DNA of 64,000 nt from Kingdonia uniflora (Eukaryota > Streptophyta > Magnoliopsida > Ranunculales > Circaeasteraceae): NCBI GenBank assembly GCA_014058105.1, contig JACGCM010002624.1, positions 930,001 to 994,000 on the forward strand, in the 5' to 3' direction. This document shows, one piece after another, positions 1 to 16,190 of the stretch; the first letter of the stretch is position 1, and each line of letters opens with the position of its first letter. The notes under the pieces are model-generated. The model did no database searches. It was not told the origin of the DNA and saw only the letters and a list, made by a program, of their open reading frames with translations. The translations under genes were made by a program, and so were the position numbers.

Positions 1-290
1 TATGTGTAAGGGTAAGGACTTGATCCCACTTCTTTGATTATCTCAAATACTTCCCGCACATCTTTCAACATTCCACGATTTTCTGCTAATCCCTTTAAAA
101 AGGGTGTTCGTCAATTTCTCGCTTATTTGGAAACCATCCTCCAACATCTCCATGTAAACGCTAAATGCAGCAAGAGTTTCATCCCCTTTTGCATAATGAA
201 TCAATCAAAAACGTGAAAGTTGCAATATTTGGACGAATCCCATTTTCCACCACATGGTCTAAAACCTTCTTTGCTTCATGACAAACATGA
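1..290 (-). pseudogene. PPR-like gene fragment, broken
   Basis: Read on the minus strand, this stretch gives a typical pentatricopeptide-repeat phrase (VVENGIRPNIATFTFLIDSL, then CKRG) followed by helices resembling the next repeats. PPR proteins bind organellar RNA through 35-residue helical repeats of this kind. The frame changes at least twice: after CKRG the reading moves to another frame (about 155-165) and it moves again near 110-115. No start or stop of a normal gene is present because the window edge cuts the sequence. The repeat spacing and the VxPNxxTFxxLI pattern are directly visible. The assignment to the PPR family rests on that pattern alone. It is most likely a decayed fragment, although a sequencing indel cannot be excluded. 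Confidence 0.55.
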
Positions 291-2497
291 CTTCTTCTGT
301 GATTCTCTCTCTAATGGCGACTTGGAGTGTTTGATTTCGCAAAGCTTTTAGGGTTTCAGCCAATGTAAGCTCTTCTACTCCAATCTCTTATTTTTGATTC
401 ATTGCTCTTATCTAGGGTTAATCATCTTCTTAATTTAGGGTTTTGATTGAAATATTTTTCTGTACCTGGGGTGTTAAAATTGGTCTAAAATAGCTGTTGT
501 TAATTGATGAATCATGTTAGTACAGTTTGTAGGAATCATGTTATAGTGTCTGCTTGAGAATTGGTAGTTACAAATGCCCTTCATTGGTACTGTTTCAGAA
601 CTGTGTCTCCATACTTGTGATTTAAGTTAAAACAAAATTGGCCTCGATTGCCATTGTTAGACAACTTTGCTTGTGCGCTTATATATCAGATTCAGGTCAA
701 AATGAAATGTGGCCAACATTGTAATTGTTAGGGGAGCTTACGGATAGTGAAAAATTATCGAAGTAAATGACCTCACAGGTGGCGTTGAAATCTCCTCCTA
801 GCATGTCACTTCTGTTTTTGCAAAAGTTTGAAAAATCAGTGAGTTTCCTTTTGTATGATTTTGGAGGAAACCAAATCTAGACGTTATTGAATAAGTTTTG
901 TAAAATGTACCAATTGCAAATTTTCTTGTGAAATTGAATAAGTTTCGAAGCTAAAGAGGTGTAGTGCCGAAGGCTTGCCTTTTTGGCTTTTAAAATAACA
1001 TCACGTTGGTCTCCCTGCCGTTTAGCGGTAATACTAGTATTATTTTTCTTTATACTGATATGGTACGAATTATCACACTTCTGGAGCCTATAAATATCGA
1101 TTTGTAGGCAATTAGTTTAGAAGCGAAACGATGAGGTTGATTGCCATTGGTGCAAAAACTATGATTTAATTCTGGAATACTGTTACATAAATAGGAGAAT
1201 GTTGCTATAGTCCGAATGTTATTCCAAATCACTTCTCCGTGCATATTTTGTCTCCGTGCCATGAGTTTTGGGGATTAGAGGGGGATTGGTACCACAATAA
1301 ATATCAATGCTTCTGCCTCCAAAGAAGGACAAATGAGGGTCTTAGGTCTTTGTAATGCAAGTTGATGAAACCGGGCCAAACACAAATGAGGGTCTTAGGT
1401 CTTTATAATGAGCGTGTTTCTTGGTTGTTAAGTATTATTTTCGCCTACATCAGCATTAGCATTGGCAGGAACCTGGTCGAGATGGGACTTCAAACCCAAA
1501 TGTCACTGTTACTAGCCTTGATCAAATTCTGACAAACTCATCTTTCGTACAAAAACCATCATCCCTGTATAATAAATAGCCCAAATGAAGAAAAATAAAG
1601 TTTTGTTTGCCCTAATAGGTGATGATAACTACTGAAAACAACCCATGAACCAATCTCGAAGGTCACTTCTGCCAGCAGCAGTATACTTACCTAAAGGCTC
1701 TCTATCTATGCTAATAGTAGTTTTTGAAAAAAATTGTGCAGACTTTGATCTAGGTTTACCTCACTTAATATCCGCTGATATATCAACTCCAATTCTAGGC
1801 ACTTCTTCCTTTTTTTCACCAAAAGCTATGCAGAGCTGTGTGAACGATATGATACAGGAACTGTCACGGAGATCGCAAGCCATAAAGCTTGTATATCTAT
1901 GATCTTAACTTTCCGTAAGTCTCAAGCAAACAGCCTCGCCTTGCCAGTTTTGTATATCTATGATCTTAACTTTCCGTGAGTCTCAAGCAAACAGCTTCGC
2001 CTTGCCAGTGTTTAAGTTAATGCAAATATAATGACATTATACTACATCGAGTTTTATGAAACATACTGTTCAGAGAATGAAGATGCACCACTACATAGAA
2101 CCATTTTTTCTTCTACTTTTTACCTAGCAACACGAAAATCGTGAATCACATATTGGATTAGCTACTGTAATGAATTTGGGGGCATTTCCAGCCGAGTTGG
2201 TCGCATATATATACAAATTATTTATGTTGTAAATAGGTTAGAGCAGTGCACATATCACAGTTTCTTGATATTTTTTGTAATAATTAAGTGTCGCTATTTC
2301 TTGATGTCGTTTGTACTAATTAAGTATGAACACAAGGAAGACCAACGGAAACATTATCCCCCAACGTACCTGCCAAGCAATAATGCCTATATATAGTGAA
2401 GCCTAAGTACTCTGCCAGGGGACACTTGCATTACTTAAGACCCTCATTTGAGTTTGGGTTTCATAAACTGGATTGAGTTGAGTTCAGTTGCTTTTTA
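291..2497. other. Intergenic stretch with no gene recognised
   Basis: No frame gives a recognisable protein. The longest open stretch (1645-1902, plus) has no family motif and lacks support. The only structure seen is the 61-bp tandem duplication at 1890-2011, listed separately. Confidence 0.5.
1890..2011. repeat. 61-bp tandem duplication, two copies
   Basis: Copy 1 (1890-1950) and copy 2 (1951-2011) both begin TGTATATCTATGATCTTAAC and end CCTTGCCAGT. They differ at only a few positions, so the duplication is recent. No coding role is visible. Confidence 0.9.
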
Positions 2498-2500
2498 TCC

Positions 2501-2746
2501 ATGGCGACAACTAAAACCCACGTTTGTTCTTCACTCATACTTGTTAGTTTCATTCTCTTGGCTTTGGGTTTCGCTATTTTTCTCACGAGGAATGGAACTG
2601 TAGAAGCTGAAGTACATGAAAATATGGAATATAAACTCTTGAATCTCAAAATCAGCTTTGACTTGAAATTAGACATGGGTCATTTTGGTAAAACCAGGAT
2701 CAAATTCTCAAAGAAAGGTTGTGGTACCTACAGTAACAAAACATAA
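2501..2746 (+). pseudogene. First exon of a pectinesterase-like gene (orphan copy)
   Basis: This open frame starts with MATTKTHVCSS followed by a hydrophobic segment of about 20 residues (ILVSFILLALGFAIFL), which reads as a signal anchor like those at the N-terminus of plant type-I pectin methylesterases. A short charged stretch and a conserved LKLDMGHFGKT block come next. The frame then collides, about 15 bp downstream, with a pectinesterase catalytic fragment on the opposite strand. A related exon lies on the minus strand at 3825-3985, and the same exon lies inverted at 4880-5010. It cannot be spliced to the catalytic exon in this orientation, so it is called an orphan exon of a rearranged gene. 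Confidence 0.5.
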
Positions 2747-3512
2747 GATTAAAATTTTAAATGGTCATACCCACAATGGCGGTGTTAAGCGTTGCATATC
2801 CTGTTACATTACTCCGGTTTGAGGTAATAATGGTAGGGTCTTTTCCGAATTTTTTAAATGTCATATTCCATTTTGTGACATCAACAACAACATTTTCTTT
2901 GTAAACACCGGTTTTGATTTTAATCCAAGTACGACCTATGTTGTATTGCTGGACTGCATTTACAGCATCGGATATCGTTTTGAACTTGCCGGTTCCATCC
3001 TTAGCCACCCATAACACTTTGTCTACCAAAAACACACACAAAACGTAAGATATTTTATACTAAACAATTGTACAATACTTGGTTATTACTTATATTTAGG
3101 TAAAAGCAAAAAATAATTGGTCTCCTCCTATCTTTTGGTCGATTTACAGTATTACATTCACTACCACTTGTGCTGAAGGAGTTCTTGCTTTGGTTGTTGA
3201 TCTGAGAAGAGCCACTGTTATCGAGTATGATCCAAGAAAAATTATAACCATTGAAGGTTTTCTCGCACGCTTTATATCCCAATAAATCTCAATTCTCCAC
3301 AACTGCATGCATAAGGGTCAACAAGAACATCATGAAAACATGCTACTATTTTCAAAAAATTATCTATCAAAGAATCAACAATATTGTACAGTAAAATAAA
3401 GGGTTATTAACCTTTAACGAAATAACTAAAGGAATAGGATTTAGTTTTTGCCAACGAGACCATAGCACAAAATTATCTCACAGCAACGTATTACTTACCA
3501 TCACTTCTGTTG
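2598..3512 (+). repeat. Left arm of a large inverted repeat
   Basis: This arm matches the reverse complement of about 4108-5010 along nearly its whole length, with scattered mismatches and small indels. For example, the sequence around 3491-3512 (TATTACTTACCATCACTTCTG) reappears inverted at about 4108-4130. The arm holds an orphan first exon on plus and two later exons on minus. About 595 bp of spacer separates the arms. Confidence 0.9.
2757..3300 (-). pseudogene. Pectinesterase-like catalytic fragment, left arm
   Basis: The minus-strand frame 3030-2757 reads KVLWVAKDGTGKFKTISDAV and, further on, GVYKENVVVDV and IITSNRSNVTG. These are the first strands of the pectin methylesterase right-handed beta-helix (the VAKDGSGxFKTIxxAV and AGVYKENVxV signatures). 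Immediately upstream, 3290-3055 reads CEKTFNGYNFSWIILDNSG, a small cysteine-containing exon I do not recognise. The fragment stops before every catalytic motif of the family (the QAVAL, QDTL, DFIFG and GRPW regions are absent), so it cannot be an active enzyme. An intron acceptor-like CAG precedes the catalytic exon. Confidence 0.65.
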
Positions 3513-3985
3513 ATAGAGTTCTTGCTTTGGTTGTTGATCTGAGATGAGCCACCGCTACAGAGTATGATCCAAGATGAATTGCAACCATTGTTGGATATCT
3601 GCTGGCACGCTTTATGACCCAACAAATCCCAATTCGTCACAACTGCATGCATAAAGAACAATCATAAAAATTGAGCTGCAATATCCTCAAGAATATTGTA
3701 TATAAATCAAAGGATCAATAATTATATAGTAAAACAAATGGTTTTTAGCCTTTCAAAAAATAACATCCTACAAGATCTAACTTCAAATTTTTACCCTGTG
3801 TAGATTGTAAAGTAATCACTTACCACAGCCTTCCTTAGAGCAGTTGATCTTGGTCTTGGTCTGGCCAAAATGACGACCCATGTCTAATTTCAAGGCAAAG
3901 TGACCGTGATTATTGATTTTGAGATCCCAAAATTCTCCATTCCCCATTTTTTCATGTAGTTGATCAGCTTCTATGCATTATCAAA
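3490..3985 (-). pseudogene. Divergent copy of pectinesterase-like exons 1-2 in the palindrome spacer
   Basis: On the minus strand, 3985-3825 reads an LKLDMG-containing exon ending in CSKEGCG, with a GTAAGT donor. The segment 3650-3490 reads NWDLLGHKACQQISNNGC followed by SSWIILC. These are diverged paralogues of the exons in the two arms, and they keep cysteines that the arm copies have lost. The orientation agrees with the left-arm catalytic fragment, so the spacer plus left arm could once have been one minus-strand gene: exon 1, exon 2, duplicated exon 2, catalytic exon. The function of the small cysteine-containing segment is unknown to me. Confidence 0.45.
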
Positions 3986-4107
3986 GAGTAATGTCAATAA
4001 GGAACATTTTAGCTTAAGGAGGTCTTACAATTTTCACGATATAACAATAATGCACTGCGATAAAGGGAAACAAAAGTCGTAACTCGAAAAATATTGTGCT
4101 ACGTAAA

Positions 4108-5006
4108 GGGAAACAGAAGTGATGGTAAGTAATACGTTGTTGTGAGGTAATTTTGTGCTATGGTATCGTTGGCAAAAACTAAATCCCATTCCTTTGTTAT
4201 TTCGTTAAAGGTTAATAACCCTTTATTTTACTGTACAATATTGTTGATTCTTTGATAGATAGTTTTTTGAAAATAGTAGCCTGTTGTTTTCATGATGTTC
4301 TTGTAGACCCTTATGCATGTAGTTGTGGAGAATTGGGATTTATTGGGACATAAAGTGTGTGAGAAAACCTTCAATGGCTGCAATTCTTCTTGGATCATAC
4401 TCGATAACAGTGGCTCTTCTCAGATCAACAACCAAAGCAAGAACTCATTCAGCATAAGTGATAGTGAGTGTAATACTGTAAATCGACCAAAAAATAGGAG
4501 GAGACCAATTACTTTTTGTTTTTACCTAAACATAAGTAATAACCAAGTATTGTACAATTGTTTAGTATAAAATATCTTACATTTTGTGTGTTTTTGGCAG
4601 ACAAAGTGTTATGGGTGGCTAAGGATGGAATCGGCCAGTTCAAAACGATATCCGAGGCTGTAAATGCAATACAACATGGGCCGTATTTGGATTAAAATCA
4701 AAGCCAGTGTTTACAAAGAAAACGTTGTTGTTGATGTCACGAAATGGAATGTGACATTTGAAAGATTCGGAAAAAGCCTTACTATTATTACCTTAAACCA
4801 GAGTAATGCAACATGATATGCAACGCTTAACATCGCTACTGTGGGTATAACCATTTAAAATTTTAATCTTATGCTTTGTTACTGTAGGTTCCACAACCTT
4901 TTTTTGAGAATTTGATCCCGGTTTTACCAAAATGACCCATGTCTAATTTCAAATCAAAGCTGATTTTGAGATTCAAGAGTCCATATTTTCATGTACTTTA
5001 GCTTCA

Positions 5007-5010
<4 letters not shown>
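4108..5010 (-). repeat. Right arm of the large inverted repeat
   Basis: This is the inverted counterpart of 2598-3512. The arm ends within a few bases of where homology to deoxyhypusine synthase begins (about 5007), so the inverted structure is joined directly to the truncated 5' end of that gene. Confidence 0.9.
4313..4860 (+). pseudogene. Pectinesterase-like fragment, right arm
   Basis: Here the plus strand carries the exon VVENWDLLGHKVCEKTFNGC (4319-4570) and, after a GGCAG acceptor, the catalytic-domain start VLWVAKDGIGQFKTISEAV (from about 4601). A frame disruption near 4675-4685 (the QHGPYLD region) and a stop inside NQSNAT separate it from the left-arm copy. As on the left, the fragment ends before any catalytic residue. 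A minus-strand orphan first exon (5010-4880) lies convergent to it. Confidence 0.6.
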
Positions 5011-8971
<3,961 letters not shown>

Positions 8972-11900
8972 GTATGCGTTTTATTACTGTACTCATTTCT
9001 TCCATTATTCTTTGCATTTTTTGGAGCTTTTGTTTTTTCAAGAAAGAAAGAAGACCTCTTACTAGAAGATATTTGAACCTCTTACCTGGAAAAGAAGAAA
9101 TCTAAACAAAATAACAACATAAATGTGCGATACAAAGCTATCCAGAAACTGCCACTTGGCATATTCTTGGAAAAGCTATTTGGCCTATTTCCACCTTCTT
9201 GTAATGATGATCCATATCAGTCTGTTTTTCATGAGGCATATGACATACTTACAGAAACTAACGAAAACAAAACATATAGGATGTTAATTTGGCAAAGCCA
9301 AAAATGTGATTATATTGAAATTAGACTTCGCTTGAAATTTAAATTAGACTTCACTGTTTTTAGTAGATTATATGTGGTTAATATTTTCGAAAAAGTAAAT
9401 CCGTGCAGACTAACCATTTCAAGTAGAAAAGTCTGATGACGATATCTTTTCTTACTGTTGTACTGTCCCACGCAATATAGTAGTTTTTTAACCTTTGTCT
9501 TAGGATTGTTTCCTCACAAGTTACTTCATTAAACCGATATTACATAATAGTTGGTGCTTACGATCACATGCTTTTTTAAGAACATTTGGAATATTGATGA
9601 AGTAGATGAAATGGGGATATTGTAGAGGTTGGGGGACCTACAGTGGGGAGTCTACAAAGGCTAATGTCGTTAACTTTGCCATGACTGTCATAAGTTTACC
9701 CATGTTTTCGATGACCCATATTTTTATATATACTCAATATGTTTAGGATATTGATATATTAGCTAGCCCAATGATATGAAATGTTTAAAATGTAGACCGT
9801 CCAATTCATTATATATAGGGATCTATCGGATAAAACGAATACTATTAATTGTTATTATTAATTGTCCGCTCTATATGACCACTATAATTTTTTTTGCTTA
9901 TGCCAATATCATAGTATACATGCATTCTTAAGATCAATTATGCTGCAGGATGTTTTCAATTTGGTTGGACTCACGAGTTGTTTATTTGTCTACTTAATTT
10001 GCAGGCAAAGTGGATAATGGGTTTTCACAAAACTGCTTACTGGTTCTTGTGGCTCATATGGAAAGCTTTTGCCATACTTCTCACTATTTTTTCAAATGCT
10101 AATAGATGGGCTGACAAGGGTAAGCATCCTTTTACAGTATTATCTATTATTCACTTGCCCCATTTTTCAATAGATGCTCAAGGCAGTGGTTGCATGTGCA
10201 ACTGATATGAGTCATTCCAACTTTGACAGTGTAGTTTTTTGCCGTGAATAATTATGATAGTTTTACCTAGATGCCTTTTTTTAACCTCTCATGAAGATAC
10301 ATTATGGAAATAGTGTTTCCAATTGTTTTCTTACTATGAACCTCATACTTGTATGCTTGCATCCATGCTATCTTCTGAGGTACCCTACTTTTCTTCATTT
10401 TCTGCTCTGACTATATATCTCACGATCCTTTAAAAGTACAGATATGGAAAAGTTGCAAATTTCGTGACAACGAATTCACTCAGTTTTATTCTGATAATAG
10501 TTTGCCACTAAGATAAAGTTTAGTTTCCATTAAGAGGTTTGCCACCAAGAAACATACATAAACATCTGGGACACAAGATCAAGATGCGACACTCTTACCT
10601 TACCAGCATAGAACAGAACTGATACTCATTGTTCACTTGTGCGAGGGAGGTAGCTCCATAGGAGGTAACCTACTCTCAACAAGGGTGCGGGCACTTTATC
10701 CTATCGCCAACAAAATCATCGAGATGGGTGCGGGACACCGATAGACCCTACCGCCAGTAAAGCCATCGAGGTTCGCCATAAAGGTGTTATGAACTTGGAA
10801 AACCCATGAGACATCTATCTATGCGGCAACGTTATGCTTTACCCAACTTTGTGGTACCCCATCATCTAAGTTATTGAGCAATAGATGATATCTGCAGGTT
10901 TGCAGGCATTTGCACCTAACTCGGCCGCAAAGAAAGGTTATTGCTACTATGGTGTCATAAAGGTCTCTTAACTTTAGAACTTCTTATTGCCTTTCTCCTG
11001 ACGAGGACTTAACACTGGTATCTTACGTAACTTGTTAAACATCGGTGGTAATGACCCTGCTGGAATCTGCGTACAATTGCGTCACAGCTAACAGCTCTTC
11101 CCACACTCAATAAGCTCGACGTCCTCGTCGATAATAATGCTTGTGACATATATTTGATTGATTGTTGAAGTGTCTCTCCCTTTCTTCATCCCTACTCTAA
11201 CCTGAGTAACTTGGGAAATTTGGGAACAAAATATTACCACTGCACCTGTCGCCCTGAGCTCGTTGGCTTGCCACTTCAACTGCTATCAAACTCGTAGAGA
11301 TCAACCTTCACACTGTCGCAATCATCTTTAAACTGAAGTGTAGCAATTCTCTGTCTCTGAACTACCTTCTCGGTCATTTAGATGTGATCTTCTAAAGACA
11401 CTTCATCAATGCAAAGAGGCGCGGGAACTCTAACCCTACTGCCAACCACCATGTAATAAGGAAATGAGAATTAACATCCAATTCTGTTCATGATCTTTTA
11501 TCTTAAAGCATTGATCTATCTGAGATCATGTCTGAGATAACCCGCACAACTAACTGTAGCTCAACTCTGTCCCGCGACAACCACGTAACTTACTGCGATT
11601 CGGAAACGTGAGTTTTTGTGATGATCCAGGACCATCTTGTGAAACAAAAAGGATCAACTCGGCTAGAGCACTCGTATAACGATAAAACTGAAACTGATCA
11701 ACTACGGAGCCAGATAATAAGCATCACTCGGCCTTGATGAACTAATGCTCAGGCTCAATTAGCTCTATCTTAAGATTAGTTTGGTCGTAAGCATCACAAA
11801 AAGTCCTACTTTTTCCTCACTGGGTACATTAGTTTGGTCGTAAAAATCAATAATTTGTTCTCCATTTTTGTGGGGTTTGATAAAAACAATAGAAGAATGA

Positions 11901-12061
11901 GACTTATTTTAATCCGGCGAAGTTTCTTCAAAGATTGGACAATGATATACATAAAAATCACAAAATTACAGAATATTGATTCAAAAAGATACAGGGGTGA
12001 AAATGTCATTCACTATATTCTTAAAATTAATTTTCTCCTTAAGTTGCATGTCCACACTTAA
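8972..12061. other. Gene-poor stretch downstream of the broken synthase
   Basis: No convincing gene was found in this stretch. A 115-nt exon-like segment at 10005-10119 has a TTTGCAG acceptor and a GTAAGC donor and reads AKWIMGFHKTAYWFLWLIW, but it matches no family I know. The part 10560-11760 is less AT-rich, repeats phrases such as GTGCGGG...CCCTACCGCC (about 10685-10760), and reads as non-coding in all frames. Confidence 0.4.
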
Positions 12062-14974
12062 TTATTCTTCATGCAAGCAACTTCCATTCTCACTCCTGCC
12101 CATTGGATCAGAGTTCGCCGCAGATCTATTTGTGCAACCTTTAGGGACAGGAATATTCGCTTCTTGGGCCTCAAATCCTAACGTCTTCTTTCGATTATGC
12201 TTTAGAAGTCGGTTACCGAGTTCAAGTATAGAAAGCACCACTTTTAATCGCATCCTGGTTCGCATCTCCAAGAGCAGCATCACTCAAGTACGTATCGGCC
12301 AATTGGACTCTCTTCACATTTTCTTGTTCTTGGACAAGCATATTACCGTATTCAAGGAGTTTCTCTAGTGTCATCTTGGGTTGCTCAAAAGTTGGGGGAC
12401 CGTCTTTTGAGTTCACGAGCTTTTTTCCAATTCCGTCGACTCCAACATTTCCAATCCATTTCCTCACCTCGTCATCATACACTCTTGCCCTGAGGGCACC
12501 AAAGAAGTCTGCACACAAGGAACATTATCAATATAAGTCTGCACACAAGCAACATTACTTATGTGATATTTTTCTGGACAAAAGGAAGCTTACCAATAGA
12601 CTGTCCAGGGAAGGTATCGACAATCTTAACAACATCCTCCTCGGGAATATTATCAGTTCTGAAAATACCAATGCATACACCGACACGGTCATCACGAGTA
12701 GGAGCCCAATAGAATTTCTCCATACGTCCGTCACGGATAAGAGGAGCGTACAATGTGGAGAAGTCGTTACCCGTGACTATAATAGGTACACGGTTGTTTT
12801 CTTCCTTGTTGTACATACCCGGAAGTTGAACATTGGTTGGGTTATCAGCAATGTTCATGAGAGTGGCATTTACCATCTGGTTGTTAACTGTGTATTGAGT
12901 TGTTCCGCCCATCCTACCAGCTCCTGCATCGAGATCGTTGATAAACAAACAACACATCTTCCCCTTCTTAATGATGTCAGATGCCTCACGGTACCGTTGC
13001 CTTATCAATTTCGCTGGTTCTCCTGCGTTTCCACTTTCCAACTCTCCAGCACTCATCATGATGGGTCTGACATGATAAGAAATATAATTTTACATCTCTA
13101 AAGTTAGGACAACATGTTTTTTCACTCTGATCATGTGCTTAGAATAAGAAACATATGTCTACTGAAATGAAATAGTTATGAAGTATAGGTATCAATCAAA
13201 TCCTAATGAGCACTGATGTCATATATCCTACTAAACAAGGGTTGATAATTTGACATCAAATGTTTTTCAAGTTACTTTTTCCCCGAGATCAGCAGATACG
13301 GAATTATACGATAAACTGCTGTCATATTCGTTCTTAAATGAAAATTTTGAGTAATGGTTTTGAGGGATTGTGTTGCATGATTTATCTTATGTTAAGGTTC
13401 CGATTATGAAGTCGAGGGAAGAAAATGATGAGGGAAAATGTGTTGAATAAATCTAAATATATCAAGAGCTTCAAATTCTTAACAAGATGAACTTACGTGA
13501 TTCCCAACTTGGCAAAGACCAGCTCACATTGGAAGGATTTCCCCTGACCTTTGCCTCCCCATACACCAAGAATGAGAGGAATCTGCAAAACTTTGCACAA
13601 ACCAATCAAAGTTACTCTTATTTAACTGAAAATTTACTAAAATTCGACTTTGTATAGCTGACGGACCTTGATATTGGGCAAGGTCATGAAGTTTTTAGTG
13701 ATGTGAACAACAAGCTTGTCCATGAAAGCTGGAGCTATGTAGAACCCATCCAATGTGTTGTCCATGTTGTACCTGAAATGTATCTTACATTCCTATGATT
13801 CAATTCAAGTCCTACGTACTTGCATCTGACTAGCAACTAAAAGTATCTCCAATTTTCCCCAAAATCTAAGCTAATTCAGTTAGAAACTAGGATTGGCAAC
13901 AACGAGTTTCCAAAAAAAGAAAGACCATACTTGTAATTGAATTTGAAGATCAAGTAGAAATAAGCTTAGTTTTTTAAAAAAGTAAAAGACTAAGCAATGT
14001 CTTCAGCCAAAACAAGTTTCTCCCATGTTTAAGATATGAATTGGGCTAGAATTTAAGACACACTGAAGATGCTGCAAAACTAATTTCATAAATCACAAAG
14101 AAAGGAAAGAAGAAGTCCATACGTGCGAAGTCCCGTGCTAATGTAGTCATAAGAACTCATGATGGCATCATGTGTTCCAGCTCCAGAGGGAGCTTGGAAG
14201 AGACTGTCCACCAATCCTTTTCCTCTGGTGATATCTTGTTGGTCGTCTGAGATATCGTAAGCAAGGCCTTTCCATTTATCAGTTTTAGGCTTCTTTTTTT
14301 CTTCTTCCGCAGCAATTCTGAAACTTCTAGGTGAAACCCTTGAATGAGTAAAACTAGAACTAACCTTCTTCAAGTTGCTTCCCAAGAAGGAAGAGCTTGG
14401 TACTGAAGGTCCAGCACTAGAGCTCACCTGCATCAACGATAACCCCATTTTCATACTCGATAAACCGCACAATCTAGTCCAAATAACACACTCCATCATT
14501 TCTAAATCTATCTAATCACGAGACGAAAACACCCCCAAAACTAACCCCAGCTCAAATCACAACAAAGGGTATTGAGAATCACTCATAAAAATCGAAATTA
14601 AACAGGAGATCACACACAAAACCAACAATTTTTACGCGAAATTTCACAAGCAAATCAAACCCAACAATCCAATAATAGCATAGACTTGTATCTCTTCAAT
14701 CACTAAATAACTTATAACTACAATCCACAAAAACATGATTATAAACTAAAAAAAACACACCCACAAAGCCAAATTTCAATCTTTTTTGCTCAAATGAAGT
14801 GACAAGAATTGATTTTGAAGAATACCCATTAAATCAAAACCACTATAAAACAACCCCATGATGTTAAACAAACTCATTCGATGATATCAAAGAAAACCAA
14901 AAAAAAGGGCGGGAAAAACATGGTACCGGTGCTCTATTAACAACACCAACGGTTGAGATTGAGGCAGTAGCCAT
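12062..14974 (-). CDS. RCA: Rubisco activase, chloroplastic, with alpha-type alternative C-terminus
   Basis: Six minus-strand exons are joined by GT-AG introns in phase: 14974-14927, 14427-14123, 13772-13667, 13582-13497, 13066-12594 and 12508-12222, coding for 434 residues. This AAA+ ATPase strips inhibitory sugar phosphates from Rubisco in the chloroplast stroma. Visible features are a transit peptide ([16 protein letters not shown] onward), the [12 protein letters not shown] segment, Walker A (GGKGQGKSF), Walker B ([11 protein letters not shown]), sensor-1 (IVTGNDFS) and the arginine-finger region ([12 protein letters not shown]). The first form ends ...SGAFYT at a TGA. In another frame, 12177-12062 encodes NIPVPKGC...GSC, the redox-sensing two-cysteine tail of the alpha isoform. 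Joining 12239 to 12177 would give that tail in frame through a 61-nt intron, but this splice is my inference. The gene appears intact. Confidence 0.95.
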
Positions 14975-15030
14975 TGAACGGTTGTGATTGAAATAATGAG
15001 TGAGGTTCTGTTTGAAGAGATGAAGTGATA

Positions 15031-15140
15031 TATTTATAAAAAGAGTAAACAAGAGCTTCACTTTTTTCAAAAACTGTGGATTGGATTTGGCTTACGATTT
15101 AGTAACGGCCACACAATAGGGATTGGCTGACTGCCACGTG
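15031..15140 (-). promoter_or_regulatory. Rubisco activase promoter: TATA box, CCAAT motif and G-box
   Basis: On the minus strand a TATAAATA element (15038-15031) lies 57-64 nt upstream of the start codon, implying a leader of about 30 nt. A CCAAT motif is at about 15084-15080. A CACGTG G-box lies at 15135-15140, and GATAA (I-box-like) at 15171-15175 is just upstream. G-box plus I-box pairs are typical of light-regulated photosynthesis genes. Light control here is inferred, not shown. Confidence 0.6.
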
Positions 15141-16190
15141 GAGGCACTTCAATATATGATGTTTATTGGAGATAATGGTGTTGGAAACTTGGAATTGGAG
15201 TTGGATGCCATATGGTATGGCAGTATGGCCACTTTTTGAAATCACAAGAATGGCATTAAGATGAGTAGTTTTAGTGTAAGTAGCACATTTTGCATGCTAT
15301 CTCCTAATCTTTGATATTGAATTCTATTTTTTCATCTATATATGTAATAACTGAACCATCATGTATACATTTCTCAATGAAATATGAGACCATCATGTAT
15401 TATATTTACATATTATGCTTCAAATCGTTTCTTTGCGAGATGTTAATAGGAAAATCTTTGAGGTATTGGAGGAAAACTAAGGGACTTTATTGATGAACTC
15501 GTAAGGTTACAGAGAATACCACCACAAAGTTTCCCTAAACTAAAAATGTTAGTAAACTGACATGTTTAGTCATTGACCCTTAACACAATATTCTTGAGGT
15601 GGTGTTTCAAAAGCCTGACACAAAAAAAGCTAAAATGACGTTTTCTTGGGTGTTCCAGCATCAGTTTGTAGCAATGGGTTTGGGAGGAAAACATTCCCAG
15701 ATTAGCAAACCCTTAGGAAACAAAGATCTTTCAAAACCCTAATGCTCAGATACTCATTACGTACCTCATTTCGAATGTGTGGCGTGGTGTGGTGTGGTGG
15801 CTTGAATTTTTGCACAATATCTCGTATTTTGCTAACGGGACGGAAATGTCTATCGACTATTTCTCTTCAATTAGTGTTGGGAGAGAATGATAGAGGGAGT
15901 AAAATCAAAAAGCTAGAAAGAGGGAACCTTGAACATATATATATATATATACGGAAAAATACACATTAGCAAAAACCCAATTTTATGGTGATGAATGGTC
16001 GTTAAGTAAATTTGTCGGATAAGTGGAGATTGGAATAACCAAAAGCCATTATCAGACATGTCTTCTGTTTCAACTTTCATTTCATGTATTAGTCTGCAAA
16101 TAAGCCCGTCTAATTTATTGTTGTTTACGATTCTGAGATTTTATTTTTGTCGCTTTCTTTTAATGCGAGCACGGGCTGATTGCTACTTGT

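Noticed and set aside
3055..4570. Idea that the small cysteine-containing exon is a pectinesterase-inhibitor domain
   Set aside because: The residues do not follow the four-helix inhibitor pattern and its cysteine spacing; left as unrecognised.
10005..10119. Exon-like segment taken first as the missing last exon of deoxyhypusine synthase
   Set aside because: Splice sites are good, but the reading (AKWIMGFHKTAYWFLW) does not resemble the expected VHCDATIAF C-terminus.
12376..13101. Plus-strand open frame of 241 codons
   Set aside because: It lies antisense to Rubisco activase exons 5 and 6, and its reading is explained by the codon bias of the real gene on the other strand.
15935..15952. (TA)n run in tandem unit A
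   Set aside because: Ordinary microsatellite.
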